This document shows positions 1 to 5,316 of a stretch of DNA of 5,700 nt, in pieces (within the stretch, counting starts at the first letter, position 1; every line of letters begins with the position of its first letter). The stretch spans positions 1 to 5,700 of the forward strand of contig JAFTCS010000091.1 in assembly GCA_017454565.1 (NCBI GenBank). The letters run 5' to 3'. Both the position numbers and the translations under genes were made by a program. The notes beneath the pieces are model-generated. The model saw only the letters and a program-made list of their open reading frames with translations. It made no database searches and was not told where the DNA came from. This DNA is from Clostridia bacterium (lineage in GTDB: Bacteria; Bacillota; Clostridia; Oscillospirales; Acutalibacteraceae).

Positions 1-41
1 CAAGAGGGCGTCCCCTACTGACAGCACGGATAAAACTGCTC

Positions 42-57
42 CCTGCCGAGAGGCAGG
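42..57. other. Short GC hairpin near left edge, possible weak terminator
   Basis: CCTGCC (42-47) and GGCAGG (52-57) form a perfect 6-bp stem around a GAGA tetraloop. The hairpin is followed only by a broken T stretch (ATGTTTAACTTTT), so it would be a weak terminator for a gene ending left of the window. One plus frame closes at a TGA at 19-21, which would fit the last codons of such a gene, but six codons prove nothing. It could equally be part of a dispersed intergenic repeat. Confidence 0.35.
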
Positions 58-176
58 ATGTTTAACTTTTGGAGCAAATAAACAAAATTTACAATTGTTT
101 TCGTGCGGTTGCCCTGTGTTATGGTTCAGTTTTTTTGAATTAGTAAACAAATAAGTATTACTTGAAAAAATTCTGT

Positions 177-198
177 CATGATTTTTTGCGAAATCATG
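177..198. repeat. 8-bp perfect inverted repeat
   Basis: CATGATTT (177-184) is repeated inverted as AAATCATG (191-198) around the 6-nt loop TTTGCG. It sits at the left border of the GC-rich block, inside DNA of about 23% GC (121-180). It could be a hairpin, a protein-binding site, or the edge of a repeat element. No T-run follows on the plus strand, so a terminator is unlikely in that direction. Confidence 0.45.
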
Positions 199-210
199 CT
201 TGGATCAATA

Positions 211-320
211 GAATGTCGGAGGGTTGTCTCGCCTGTCGGCTCGGTCGATGCTTCTCAGAGGTCTCCACCGGAGATCCGCGCCCCTTGACCCTGCAAGGCG
301 GAGTGCCTCCGCTGTCGAGT
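211..320. repeat. GC-rich multi-hairpin intergenic block, candidate dispersed repeat
   Basis: This 110-bp stretch is 65% GC (71 of 110 by hand count), against about 23% just to its left and 36% to its right. Three short stems lie end to end. GGTCTCC (260-266) pairs with GGAGATC (270-276) with one G-T pair, CCTTG (283-287) pairs with CAAGG (294-298), and GCGGAG (298-303) pairs with CTCCGC (307-312); the last two stems share base 298. An open frame runs through it but has no ribosome site and no recognisable protein character. The abrupt base change and stacked hairpins suggest an inserted repeat or a structured RNA. Identity as a repeat cannot be shown from one copy. Confidence 0.45.
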
Positions 321-336
321 TTGTTTTGGAAAGAAA

Positions 337-357
337 TTAACATTTGGAACGTGTTAA
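337..357. promoter_or_regulatory. Palindromic operator-like site upstream of the operon
   Basis: TTAACA (337-342) and TGTTAA (352-357) are perfect inverted copies separated by 9 bp. After one mismatch the match continues for two more bases on each side. The half-site centres lie 15 bp apart, a spacing compatible with a dimeric repressor. It overlaps the possible -35 element of the promoter candidate at 344-374, which would fit repression. The cognate protein is unknown. Confidence 0.4.
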
Positions 358-374
358 CTTTCAAAAACTATATT
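344..374 (+). promoter_or_regulatory. Candidate promoter for the three-gene cluster
   Basis: TTGGAA (344-349) and TATATT (369-374) resemble -35 and -10 boxes, but the spacer of 19 bp is long. A second, equally weak candidate is TTTGCA (454-459) with TACTAA (476-481) at 16 bp, closer to the first gene. The cluster must have a promoter somewhere in 320-490 if it is not read from upstream. I cannot choose between the two. Confidence 0.25.
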
Positions 375-513
375 GGGAACGGCAGCTTGTCGCTGAAAAG
401 GCTTGAGCGAAACTTTATTGTTTTTATCAGTTCACTGAATAATAGTATGAGGTTTTGCACAGCGAAATCGGGGAATACTAAAATATAAAGAACCGAAAAG
501 GGGAGAAGAAGCT

Positions 514-1065
514 TTGAAAAATGTCATTATCTGCGGCGATTGCGGAGATCGGCTGCTCACAAAAAGTATAATTTCCGCATGTAAAAATCATGGCGGAGTT
601 CTGGTGCTGAATGGCGGCAATATATATCAGACTTCTGACGGTGCGGAATATCTTGTTGTATGCGTGAATTCTCTGACGGAAGCGGACTGCAGCGCAGTTT
701 TAGTCATGGGAGAAGCACTCTGTCAGATACCGCCCGCACTCAGTCTGAACGGCGTTACGGCAGTTTCCGAAAGCAGCAATACCGACGCTCTGAAAATACT
801 GAGCAGAACGGGTGTGCCTGTGGTGGGCTGCTCATCATCCGTCATGGATACCATGACGCTGTCATGTATCAGCGGAAATTACATGATGATCAGTCTGCAA
901 AGACCTCTTTCCGCCCTTTCGGGAAAGATAATTGAACCCTGTGAGATAATTGTTCGCTGTAACGAGGGACAGCAGCTCTATCCTGCACTTGCAGCATGCT
1001 GCACTCTGCTGCTCTGCGGCGTACCTTACGAAAATGGCTATGATCTTACGGAATACCCGGACTGA
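514..1065 (+). CDS. Cysteine-rich protein of unknown function
   Basis: I do not recognise this 183-aa protein with certainty. The start is a TTG at 514, preceded by a good ribosome site (AGGGGAG, 499-505) eight bases away; the nearby ATG at 521 is out of frame. The protein opens with a beta-strand-like KNVIICGDCGDR and has alternating hydrophobic strands (LVVCV near 47-51, AVLVMG near 61-66, VPVVGC at 101-106) that suggest a soluble alpha/beta fold. There is no signal peptide or clear membrane segment, although the stretch at about 157-170 is hydrophobic. It has 13 cysteines in 183 residues, unusually many, including CGDC at 7-10 and a CC pair at 162-163. They do not form a familiar iron-sulfur or zinc signature. 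It is the first gene of a cluster with an acyl-CoA synthetase 65 bp downstream. Codon use and ribosome site support a real gene; the function is open. Confidence 0.8.
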   Translation: MKNVIICGDCGDRLLTKSIISACKNHGGVLVLNGGNIYQTSDGAEYLVVCVNSLTEADCSAVLVMGEALCQIPPALSLNGVTAVSESSNTDALKILSRTGVPVVGCSSSVMDTMTLSCISGNYMMISLQRPLSALSGKIIEPCEIIVRCNEGQQLYPALAACCTLLLCGVPYENGYDLTEYPD

Positions 1066-1130
1066 ACTTGAATTGTAAAAGGGTTTGTGGTAACATAAGT
1101 ATCGGAAGAAAGAAAAGGACGGTGAGAAGC

Positions 1131-2777
1131 TTGGAACTGACAGAAATGACATTCGGTGAGCTTCTGAAAAAAAACAGCAGCACTTTCGGAGATTCTCCTG
1201 CACTGATATGCGAGGGCAGACAGGTGAGCTTCTCAGAGCTGTGCAGACTTGCAGAAAAAGGAGCTTTGACCCTTATCGAAAACGGGCTGAAAAAAGGCGA
1301 CAGGGCAGTGCTGTGGGGCTTCAACAGCATAGAATGGGTGGTCGCGTTCTATTCCGTAATACTTGCGGGCGGCGTTGCAGTGCTTATGAACTACGGCATT
1401 TCATCAGAGGAGGCCGGAACGCTTTCAAAAATGGTCGGCGCGTCATTCCTGTTGTTTTCACAGACAAAGGCTGCCGTGAACGACAGTCAGGCGTATCATA
1501 AAGCAGCCGGAAAAGCCGGTATCCCTTTGGAAAATATAATACCGTTTGGTTATCTTACAGAAAATGACAATATCGCTGCCGAAGCTTCTTTCACATCAAA
1601 GGAAGAAAACAGCCGCGACACTTCGGTGATAATTTTTACCACCGGCACCACATCCGGACCAAAAGCAGTGAAGCTCTCAGCGTACTCAATACTTAACGAT
1701 GCCATAGGTGCAAATGAGGTGCTCAGTCCGAATCTGAAAGACTCCCTGTGTGCCGCACTGCCGCTTTTTCACAGCTACGGTCTGCTTGTGCTGCACGTTT
1801 ATATGGTCAGCGGCAAGCGAACGCATCTTATGAGAGTGATGAAAGCCGAAGCTATTGCCGGGCTTATCGGCAATGGTGACGTGACCGACATGGCTTCGGT
1901 CGGTGCTATGTACGCCATGCTTACAAGGCTGCCGCAGTTTGAAGAAAAGGTCAGCGGCAGGCTGAACGTCTGTATTGTGGGCGGCGGTTTTACCACGCCT
2001 GCTGAGATGATGCGTCTGGAGCATGCTTTCGGCGGCGCGAAGATACTTGGCGGCTACGGTCAGACGGAATGCTCACCTGTCATTGCCGTGGAATCCGCAG
2101 ACGATCCGCTGGAATTGAGGGCTGTGTCTGTCGGTCATGTTTTGCCAGGAATTGAAGTGCGTGTGTGGAGAAACGGCTCCGGTTTCGTTTCTCACGGCGA
2201 GCTTGGTGAGATAGTCATAAAGGGATACTGCACCATGAACGGATATTTCGGCAGCGGCAGAGACTCAGCACCTTTTGACAGCGAGGGGTGGCTGCACACG
2301 GGCGACATAGGCAGGCTAATCGGTGACGATATGCTCCAGCTCACAGGCAGGATAAAGGACATTATAGTTCGCTGCGGAGAAAATATTTCTCCTGCCGAGA
2401 TAGAACAGGCGCTTATGACCATAAGAGGTGTGCGCTGTGCAAAGGTGCTTGGCGCTCCGCACAGGATATGGGGAGAAAGCGTAGAAGCCTGTCTGGTGCC
2501 GGAGGAGGATATCGGAGCAGAGCAGGAGATGGATTTTATTGAGTCTGTAATGCAGGTACTGCGGCGGAAGCTGTCATCCTACAAGGTTCCGGCGCACATA
2601 GTCCTGTACAAGGCTTTTCCTTTGTGTGATAACGGCAAGCTGGACATACGCACACTGAGAGAGGATATGCTGGGCAGGCTGCCTGCGCTCTCATCGTTTT
2701 CAGATGGATATGATCTGGGAAAGACCATGCTGTACCAGACCGAAGAATTCAGAAGAATCATAGAAGAAAAAAACTGA
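1131..2777 (+). CDS. AMP-dependent acyl-CoA synthetase (acyl-adenylate-forming ligase)
   Basis: This is a cytoplasmic enzyme of the ANL (acyl-CoA synthetase/NRPS adenylation/luciferase) superfamily. It activates a carboxylate with ATP to an acyl-AMP and then normally transfers it to CoA. With the chosen start the protein has 548 aa, a usual length. Core motifs appear in order: the P-loop-like TTGTTSGPK at 170-178, LPLFHSYG at 210-217, GYGQTE at 308-313, TGD at 390-392, the hinge GRIKD at 406-410, and NGK with the probable catalytic lysine near 503. All key motifs look intact. The LPLFHSYG motif resembles fatty-acyl-type members, but the substrate cannot be read from sequence, and ligases acting on acyl carrier proteins are related. 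I chose the TTG at 1131 because GGTGAG (1121-1126) lies just upstream. The frame is open back to a TTG at 1068, and an ATG at 1146 is an alternative. The carbonic anhydrase gene follows 13 bp after the stop. Confidence 0.93.
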   Translation: MELTEMTFGELLKKNSSTFGDSPALICEGRQVSFSELCRLAEKGALTLIENGLKKGDRAVLWGFNSIEWVVAFYSVILAGGVAVLMNYGISSEEAGTLSKMVGASFLLFSQTKAAVNDSQAYHKAAGKAGIPLENIIPFGYLTENDNIAAEASFTSKEENSRDTSVIIFTTGTTSGPKAVKLSAYSILNDAIGANEVLSPNLKDSLCAALPLFHSYGLLVLHVYMVSGKRTHLMRVMKAEAIAGLIGNGDVTDMASVGAMYAMLTRLPQFEEKVSGRLNVCIVGGGFTTPAEMMRLEHAFGGAKILGGYGQTECSPVIAVESADDPLELRAVSVGHVLPGIEVRVWRNGSGFVSHGELGEIVIKGYCTMNGYFGSGRDSAPFDSEGWLHTGDIGRLIGDDMLQLTGRIKDIIVRCGENISPAEIEQALMTIRGVRCAKVLGAPHRIWGESVEACLVPEEDIGAEQEMDFIESVMQVLRRKLSSYKVPAHIVLYKAFPLCDNGKLDIRTLREDMLGRLPALSSFSDGYDLGKTMLYQTEEFRRIIEEKN

Positions 2778-2778
2778 C

Positions 2779-2783
2779 GGAGG
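2779..2783 (+). promoter_or_regulatory. Ribosome binding site of the carbonic anhydrase gene
   Basis: GGAGG lies 7 bp before the ATG at 2791. This fixes the start there rather than at the in-frame TTG at 2785, which would be only one base from the site. It follows the TGA of the upstream synthetase (2775-2777) by one base, typical of genes inside an operon. Confidence 0.85.
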
Positions 2784-2790
2784 TTTGACC

Positions 2791-3360
2791 ATGAATATTG
2801 AAAATATAAGTGCAGAAGAAGCCATTGAAAGGCTCAGAAACGGCAACAGAGAATACATCGGCTCGGAAAAATGCGCAGGCAGCATATCTCTTGCACGCAG
2901 AAGGGAGACTGCAATCAATGGACAGGTGCCCTACGCCGTTGTTATTTCCTGTTCGGATTCGCGGGTAATACCTGAGAACATTTTCAGTGCGGGAATAGGT
3001 GATCTGTTTGTTATTCGAGTTGCGGGCAACGTTATGGACGATCATCAGCTTGGTTCTGTGGAGTACGCTGTGAGTCATCTCGGGGTAAGGCTGGTGCTGG
3101 TTTTAGGACATAACAAATGCGGTGCAGTAGAAGCCGCCGTTCACCATGACCCTGACGGCTATATAAAATTCATCACAGATGAGATCAGGAAGGCAGTAGG
3201 CGACGAAAAGGACGAATACAAGGCATGCTGTCTGAACGTGAGGCACAGCATGGACATAATTGAGCAAAGCTTCAGTATACACATGGAAGAGGAGCGCGGC
3301 CTGAAAGTCATAGGTGCAGTCTATCACATTGAAGACGGCACAGTGAGCTTTGATGTTTAA
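2791..3360 (+). CDS. Beta-class carbonic anhydrase
   Basis: This 189-aa zinc enzyme interconverts CO2 and bicarbonate in the cytoplasm. The beta-class signature is complete: CSDSR at 54-58 supplies zinc ligand Cys54 and the Asp56-Arg58 dyad, and GHNKCGAV at 106-113 supplies His107 and Cys110. The stretch IFSAGIGDLFVIRVAGN at 64-80 and the following GSVEYAV at 88-94 are also typical of the family. Length is normal for the short bacterial form, and no signal peptide is seen. It is the last gene of the three-gene cluster, 13 bp after the synthetase stop and with its own strong GGAGG site. Bicarbonate could feed carboxylases of fatty-acid or anaplerotic metabolism, which would give a loose link to the neighbouring acyl-CoA synthetase, but that is inference. 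The family assignment is secure. No terminator follows until 3585, beyond a foldback element. Confidence 0.97.
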   Translation: MNIENISAEEAIERLRNGNREYIGSEKCAGSISLARRRETAINGQVPYAVVISCSDSRVIPENIFSAGIGDLFVIRVAGNVMDDHQLGSVEYAVSHLGVRLVLVLGHNKCGAVEAAVHHDPDGYIKFITDEIRKAVGDEKDEYKACCLNVRHSMDIIEQSFSIHMEEERGLKVIGAVYHIEDGTVSFDV

Positions 3361-3434
3361 AATGTAATAATACCTGAATCCGTGAAACTCAAATAGAAAA
3401 AATAGCTGAAAACAGGATAAACAGAGCTTTATAC

Positions 3435-3557
3435 TATAGTAGACGACAAAAATATTCTTACTTAGAGTGATATCCGAAGGGGTGTGGGGGCGACCGGAAA
3501 GCCCCCACAATCAGCTGATGATTTATCAAAGTATAAATAATAATGTCGTTTACTATA
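3435..3557. mobile_element. MITE-like foldback element with terminal inverted repeats
   Basis: The ends TATAGTAGACGACA (3435-3448) and TGTCGTTTACTATA (3544-3557) are inverted copies matching at 13 of 14 positions. The inverted match continues inward, giving 25 of 32 over 3435-3466 against 3526-3557. The outermost base pair on each side reads TA, so the unit could be a 119-bp element flanked by a TA target duplication, as in Tc1/mariner-IS630 type transposition. The centre holds a perfect 9-bp hairpin and a 10-bp palindrome. It is non-coding and has no transposase, as expected for a miniature element mobilised in trans. Its family is not recognised. A structured RNA or regulatory foldback is the alternative. 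Confidence 0.6.
3483..3509. repeat. Strong 9-bp GC hairpin inside the foldback element
   Basis: TGTGGGGGC (3483-3491) pairs perfectly with GCCCCCACA (3501-3509) around the loop GACCGGAAA. No T-run follows on either strand, so it is not a canonical intrinsic terminator. It is directly followed by the 10-bp palindrome ATCAGCTGAT (3510-3519). It forms the tip of the larger foldback. Confidence 0.65.
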
Positions 3558-3584
3558 AGTTGTATTGCTATAAAAAAGAAAAAT

Positions 3585-3624
3585 GAGCTGACCCGCCATA
3601 AGGTGAGTCAGCTCTGTTTTTTTT
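3585..3624. terminator. Bidirectional intrinsic terminator between convergent genes
   Basis: GAGCTGAC (3585-3592) and GTCAGCTC (3607-3614) form a perfect 8-bp stem with a 14-nt loop. On the plus strand the stem is followed by TG and eight Ts (3617-3624). On the minus strand it is followed by A, five Ts, C and six Ts (complement of 3571-3584). It therefore can end the plus-strand cluster and the minus-strand regulator. The plus-strand T-run overlaps the stop codon of the regulator (3623-3625). Confidence 0.85.
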
Positions 3625-4750
3625 AAATTGTTTCCTCGTAGAAACCAACAAGCTGTTTCAGATAGGAAATATAGTCTTCGCGCACGTCGTCGGGACCTGC
3701 CAGAGTAATGTTGTTTTTAAACCCGCTCAGCCATGAATAGAACTGGTCGCTTATCTGCACGACTACATCGCACAGGAAAAAGCTTTCGTCGCTGTCCCGG
3801 AGTACGTTTGTATCAAATCCGAAACGGTCGGCAATAACAGAAGCCAGGTCTTTTTTTACCCGGAGAGTTACCTGTCTGTTCTCGCCGCCGAACATTGAGA
3901 ATGCGGTATTGCTGTACTTTGCTATGTCAAAATCGCTGTAATACTGCTGACAGTCTCTTCTTTCATCCTCAAGCTCAAAAACGTCCTTCATCCTGTCTAC
4001 ACGGAAGGTTTTGGGCTTCTGATTTTCCTTGTCGTAGCACAGTACATAATAGTATTCGTTCTTCCAGACAAGGGCTATGGGGTCCATTACATAAAGCTTA
4101 TCACTGCCGTCATCGTTTATTTTGGGAATATCAGTAAGACCGTTACCGCTTTCGTTTTCTGTTATAACGGTGTGCATGTACCTGAAAGAAATTTTCCTGT
4201 CGGAATTAATGGCGCGGTGGATATTGTCAATATTGTAAATGACAGAATTGTTCTCACTGCGGAAAGGATTGCCCTGAAAAATATGTCTGTTTCGCAGGTC
4301 GTTCAGGTCACCAAGATCCTCGCCCTCGCAGTCCTTGGTCTCTACTAATTTTTTGATTATGCTGTCTGCCTTGTTTGCGGGAATGAACCTTGATGCGTTG
4401 AGAGCGTCTGCGATCAGTCTCAGCTCAGCAAGCTGGAATTTGCTGTTGCTGTCTGAAAAGTCAGCTTCGCTGTCCGGGTCGGCTTTTTTCCCGATGAGAT
4501 AATAACCCCTTTTGTCAGTTTCTATGTTATAGCCATAGGTCATAAGGCTCCTGATGTATGTATACACCGACTTTCTGTCGGCTGTCAGCTCCTCGCTGTT
4601 GCCGCTTTTTACGCTTATTTCCCTTAATTTATCTATTATCTTGTTTGCGTTAATGAATCTTCCGGGTTCATAGCTGCCATGCAGCTTTGAGTTTTCCTTT
4701 AATATATCCAATATGTAAAGAATTTTCAGGCTGTTCTTTCCTTTAGCCAT
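3623..4750 (-). CDS. WYL-domain transcriptional regulator
   Basis: This 375-aa cytoplasmic regulator shows the usual layout of WYL proteins. An N-terminal winged-helix-like region of about 85 residues begins with AKGKNSLKILYILDIL and contains RKSVYTYIRSLMTYGYNIE, a likely recognition part. A middle WYL domain spans about 170-262, with DPIALVWKNEYYYVLCYD at 223-240 in place of the name-giving W-Y-L strand and FRVDRM at 249-254. A C-terminal WCX-like extension spans about 290-370, with VTLRVKKDL and the later WLSGFKNN. WYL domains are known or proposed to sense nucleic acids or small ligands; the ligand and targets here are unknown. The start is the ATG at 4748-4750, 7 bp after GGAGG (4758-4762); the upstream in-frame ATG at 4780 lacks a site. 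It is convergent to the carbonic anhydrase cluster and transcribed alone from a strong promoter. Confidence 0.95.
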   Translation of the reverse strand: MAKGKNSLKILYILDILKENSKLHGSYEPGRFINANKIIDKLREISVKSGNSEELTADRKSVYTYIRSLMTYGYNIETDKRGYYLIGKKADPDSEADFSDSNSKFQLAELRLIADALNASRFIPANKADSIIKKLVETKDCEGEDLGDLNDLRNRHIFQGNPFRSENNSVIYNIDNIHRAINSDRKISFRYMHTVITENESGNGLTDIPKINDDGSDKLYVMDPIALVWKNEYYYVLCYDKENQKPKTFRVDRMKDVFELEDERRDCQQYYSDFDIAKYSNTAFSMFGGENRQVTLRVKKDLASVIADRFGFDTNVLRDSDESFFLCDVVVQISDQFYSWLSGFKNNITLAGPDDVREDYISYLKQLVGFYEETI

Positions 4751-4794
4751 CGTTACACCTCCGTATTTATATACGCACATTTCTTAATAAAATC

Positions 4795-4823
4795 ATTATA
4801 CCATTAAAAAACCAATCTATCAA
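4795..4823 (-). promoter_or_regulatory. Strong sigma-A type promoter of the WYL regulator gene
   Basis: Read on the minus strand, TTGATA (complement of 4818-4823) and a perfect TATAAT (complement of 4795-4800) are separated by exactly 17 bp, with TGG just before the -10 as an extended element. Transcription should begin near 4788, giving a leader of about 40 nt before the ATG. Upstream of the -35 the DNA is A/T-tract rich (4824-4851) and could act as an UP element. Confidence 0.85.
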
Positions 4824-4843
4824 GATTTTTATTTGATTTTTAT
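4824..4843. repeat. Helically phased direct repeat upstream of the WYL promoter
   Basis: GATTTTTAT occurs at 4824-4832 and again at 4835-4843, an 11-bp period, immediately upstream of the -35 box of the minus-strand promoter. The second copy also pairs with the AAAAATC ending at 4852. It may be an UP element or a regulator site, or simple AT-rich DNA. Confidence 0.35.
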
Positions 4844-4851
4844 AAAAAAAT

Positions 4852-5099
4852 CCCCGTTTATTTTATTCATGTTTTGTTAATAATAATCAAAAATTATGTA
4901 CAGTTTATGAAAGTTGAACTATCTGAGTAAACAATTATCTGTTGGAATATGCTTATTTTCATTTAATTTTCAGTTTTGCATTGGAAATTGTATAAAGTCT
5001 AAGGCTGGAACTAATTTTACTTGCCATACCGATGTGTATAAGGCTTCTTATTGACATAGGAAGAAAATTTTAAATCTGTGTTGTACATGCGAGTGTTTG
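4852..5099. other. AT-rich intergenic stretch without recognised features
   Basis: I see no protein gene, RNA gene or convincing promoter here on either strand. A TTGACA at 5051-5056 matches the -35 consensus but has no -10 at a fitting distance. A TATAAA at 4991-4996 has only a poor -35 partner. Stops are frequent in all frames. Confidence 0.5.
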
Positions 5100-5153
5100 T
5101 ATAATATTCAAAAAATATGAAATTTACTGAAAAAGGTAAATTATAATTGCGGG

Positions 5154-5176
5154 ACAGTACTGCCGGTCAGTACTGT
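5154..5176. repeat. Perfect 9-bp inverted repeat made of two CAGTACTG palindromes
   Basis: ACAGTACTG (5154-5162) and CAGTACTGT (5168-5176) flank the loop CCGGT. Each arm contains the self-complementary octamer CAGTACTG, so the site is at once a hairpin and a direct repeat of a palindrome at 13-bp spacing. It could be an RNA hairpin or a double operator. Confidence 0.6.
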
Positions 5177-5201
5177 TAAAGAATATACCGCCTTTCCATG
5201 C

Positions 5202-5257
5202 AAAAAAACAGGCGCAGCAGGTCTTGAAAAACAACCGGATGCGTCTGTTTTTTATTT
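5202..5257. terminator. Bidirectional intrinsic terminator downstream of the TPM-like gene
   Basis: AACAGGCGCA (5207-5216) pairs with TGCGTCTGTT (5240-5249) through a 10-bp stem with one G-T pair and a 23-nt loop. Six Ts (5248-5253) follow on the plus strand. On the minus strand seven Ts (complement of 5202-5208) follow. The minus direction would end the gene whose stop lies at 5317; the plus direction would end any transcript from about 5112. Confidence 0.75.
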
Positions 5258-5281
5258 GATATAGCTGTTAATGTTAATAAT

Positions 5282-5306
5282 GAAAATAGTGAAATAGTGA
5301 AATAGT
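5282..5306. repeat. Short tandem repeat, three copies of GAAATAGT
   Basis: GAAAATAGT (5282-5290), GAAATAGT (5291-5298) and GAAATAGT (5299-5306) follow each other without gaps, just downstream of the stop of the minus-strand gene. Two GTTAAT copies (5267-5278) lie next to it. This is probably slippage-derived intergenic sequence with no evident function. Confidence 0.6.
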
Positions 5307-5316
5307 TACTCTGAGA

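Larger units (their letters stand above)
5106..5257 (+). ncRNA. Candidate small RNA of about 145 nt
   Basis: A perfect TATAAT lies at 5100-5105, although its -35 region is poor (TGTGTT at 17 bp). Transcription from near 5112 would run through an AT hairpin (AATTTAC 5121-5127 with GTAAATT 5136-5142), a perfect 9-bp hairpin (5154-5176), and end at the intrinsic terminator at 5202-5257. The terminator has a good plus-strand T-run although no plus-strand gene precedes it. Against this, the terminator is also needed by the minus-strand membrane protein gene, and the A/T symmetry may be incidental. No known RNA family was recognised. Confidence 0.3.

Noticed and set aside
1..21. Possible end of an upstream plus-strand gene (stop at 19-21)
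   Set aside because: Only six codons are visible, and the other frames are equally open, so no gene can be supported.
162..488. Open frame of 108 codons on the plus strand with a TTG start
   Set aside because: No ribosome site, runs through the hairpin-rich GC block, and the translation shows no protein-like composition or known motif.
376..513. Riboswitch or T-box in the leader of the first gene
   Set aside because: Only short stems such as CAGC-GCTG were seen; no conserved riboswitch motif or antiterminator/terminator pair is present.
1068..1130. Upstream extension of the acyl-CoA synthetase to a TTG at 1068
   Set aside because: No ribosome site before 1068, and the extra residues are unlike the family N-terminus; GGTGAG supports 1131.
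3103..3510. Minus-strand open frame of 135 codons opposite the carbonic anhydrase gene
   Set aside because: Antisense shadow of a certain gene, starting inside the foldback element.
4751..4780. Ten-residue longer start of the WYL regulator at 4780
   Set aside because: The strong GGAGG at 4758-4762 lies inside this extension at the ideal distance from the ATG at 4750; no site precedes 4780, which is also very near the predicted transcription start.
5051..5079. TTGACA as a promoter -35 box
   Set aside because: No acceptable -10 hexamer at 16-18 bp; the nearest TTAAAT is only 13 bp away.
5117..5146. Nine-codon open frame MKFTEKGKL as a leader peptide
   Set aside because: No ribosome site, and no gene follows that it could control.
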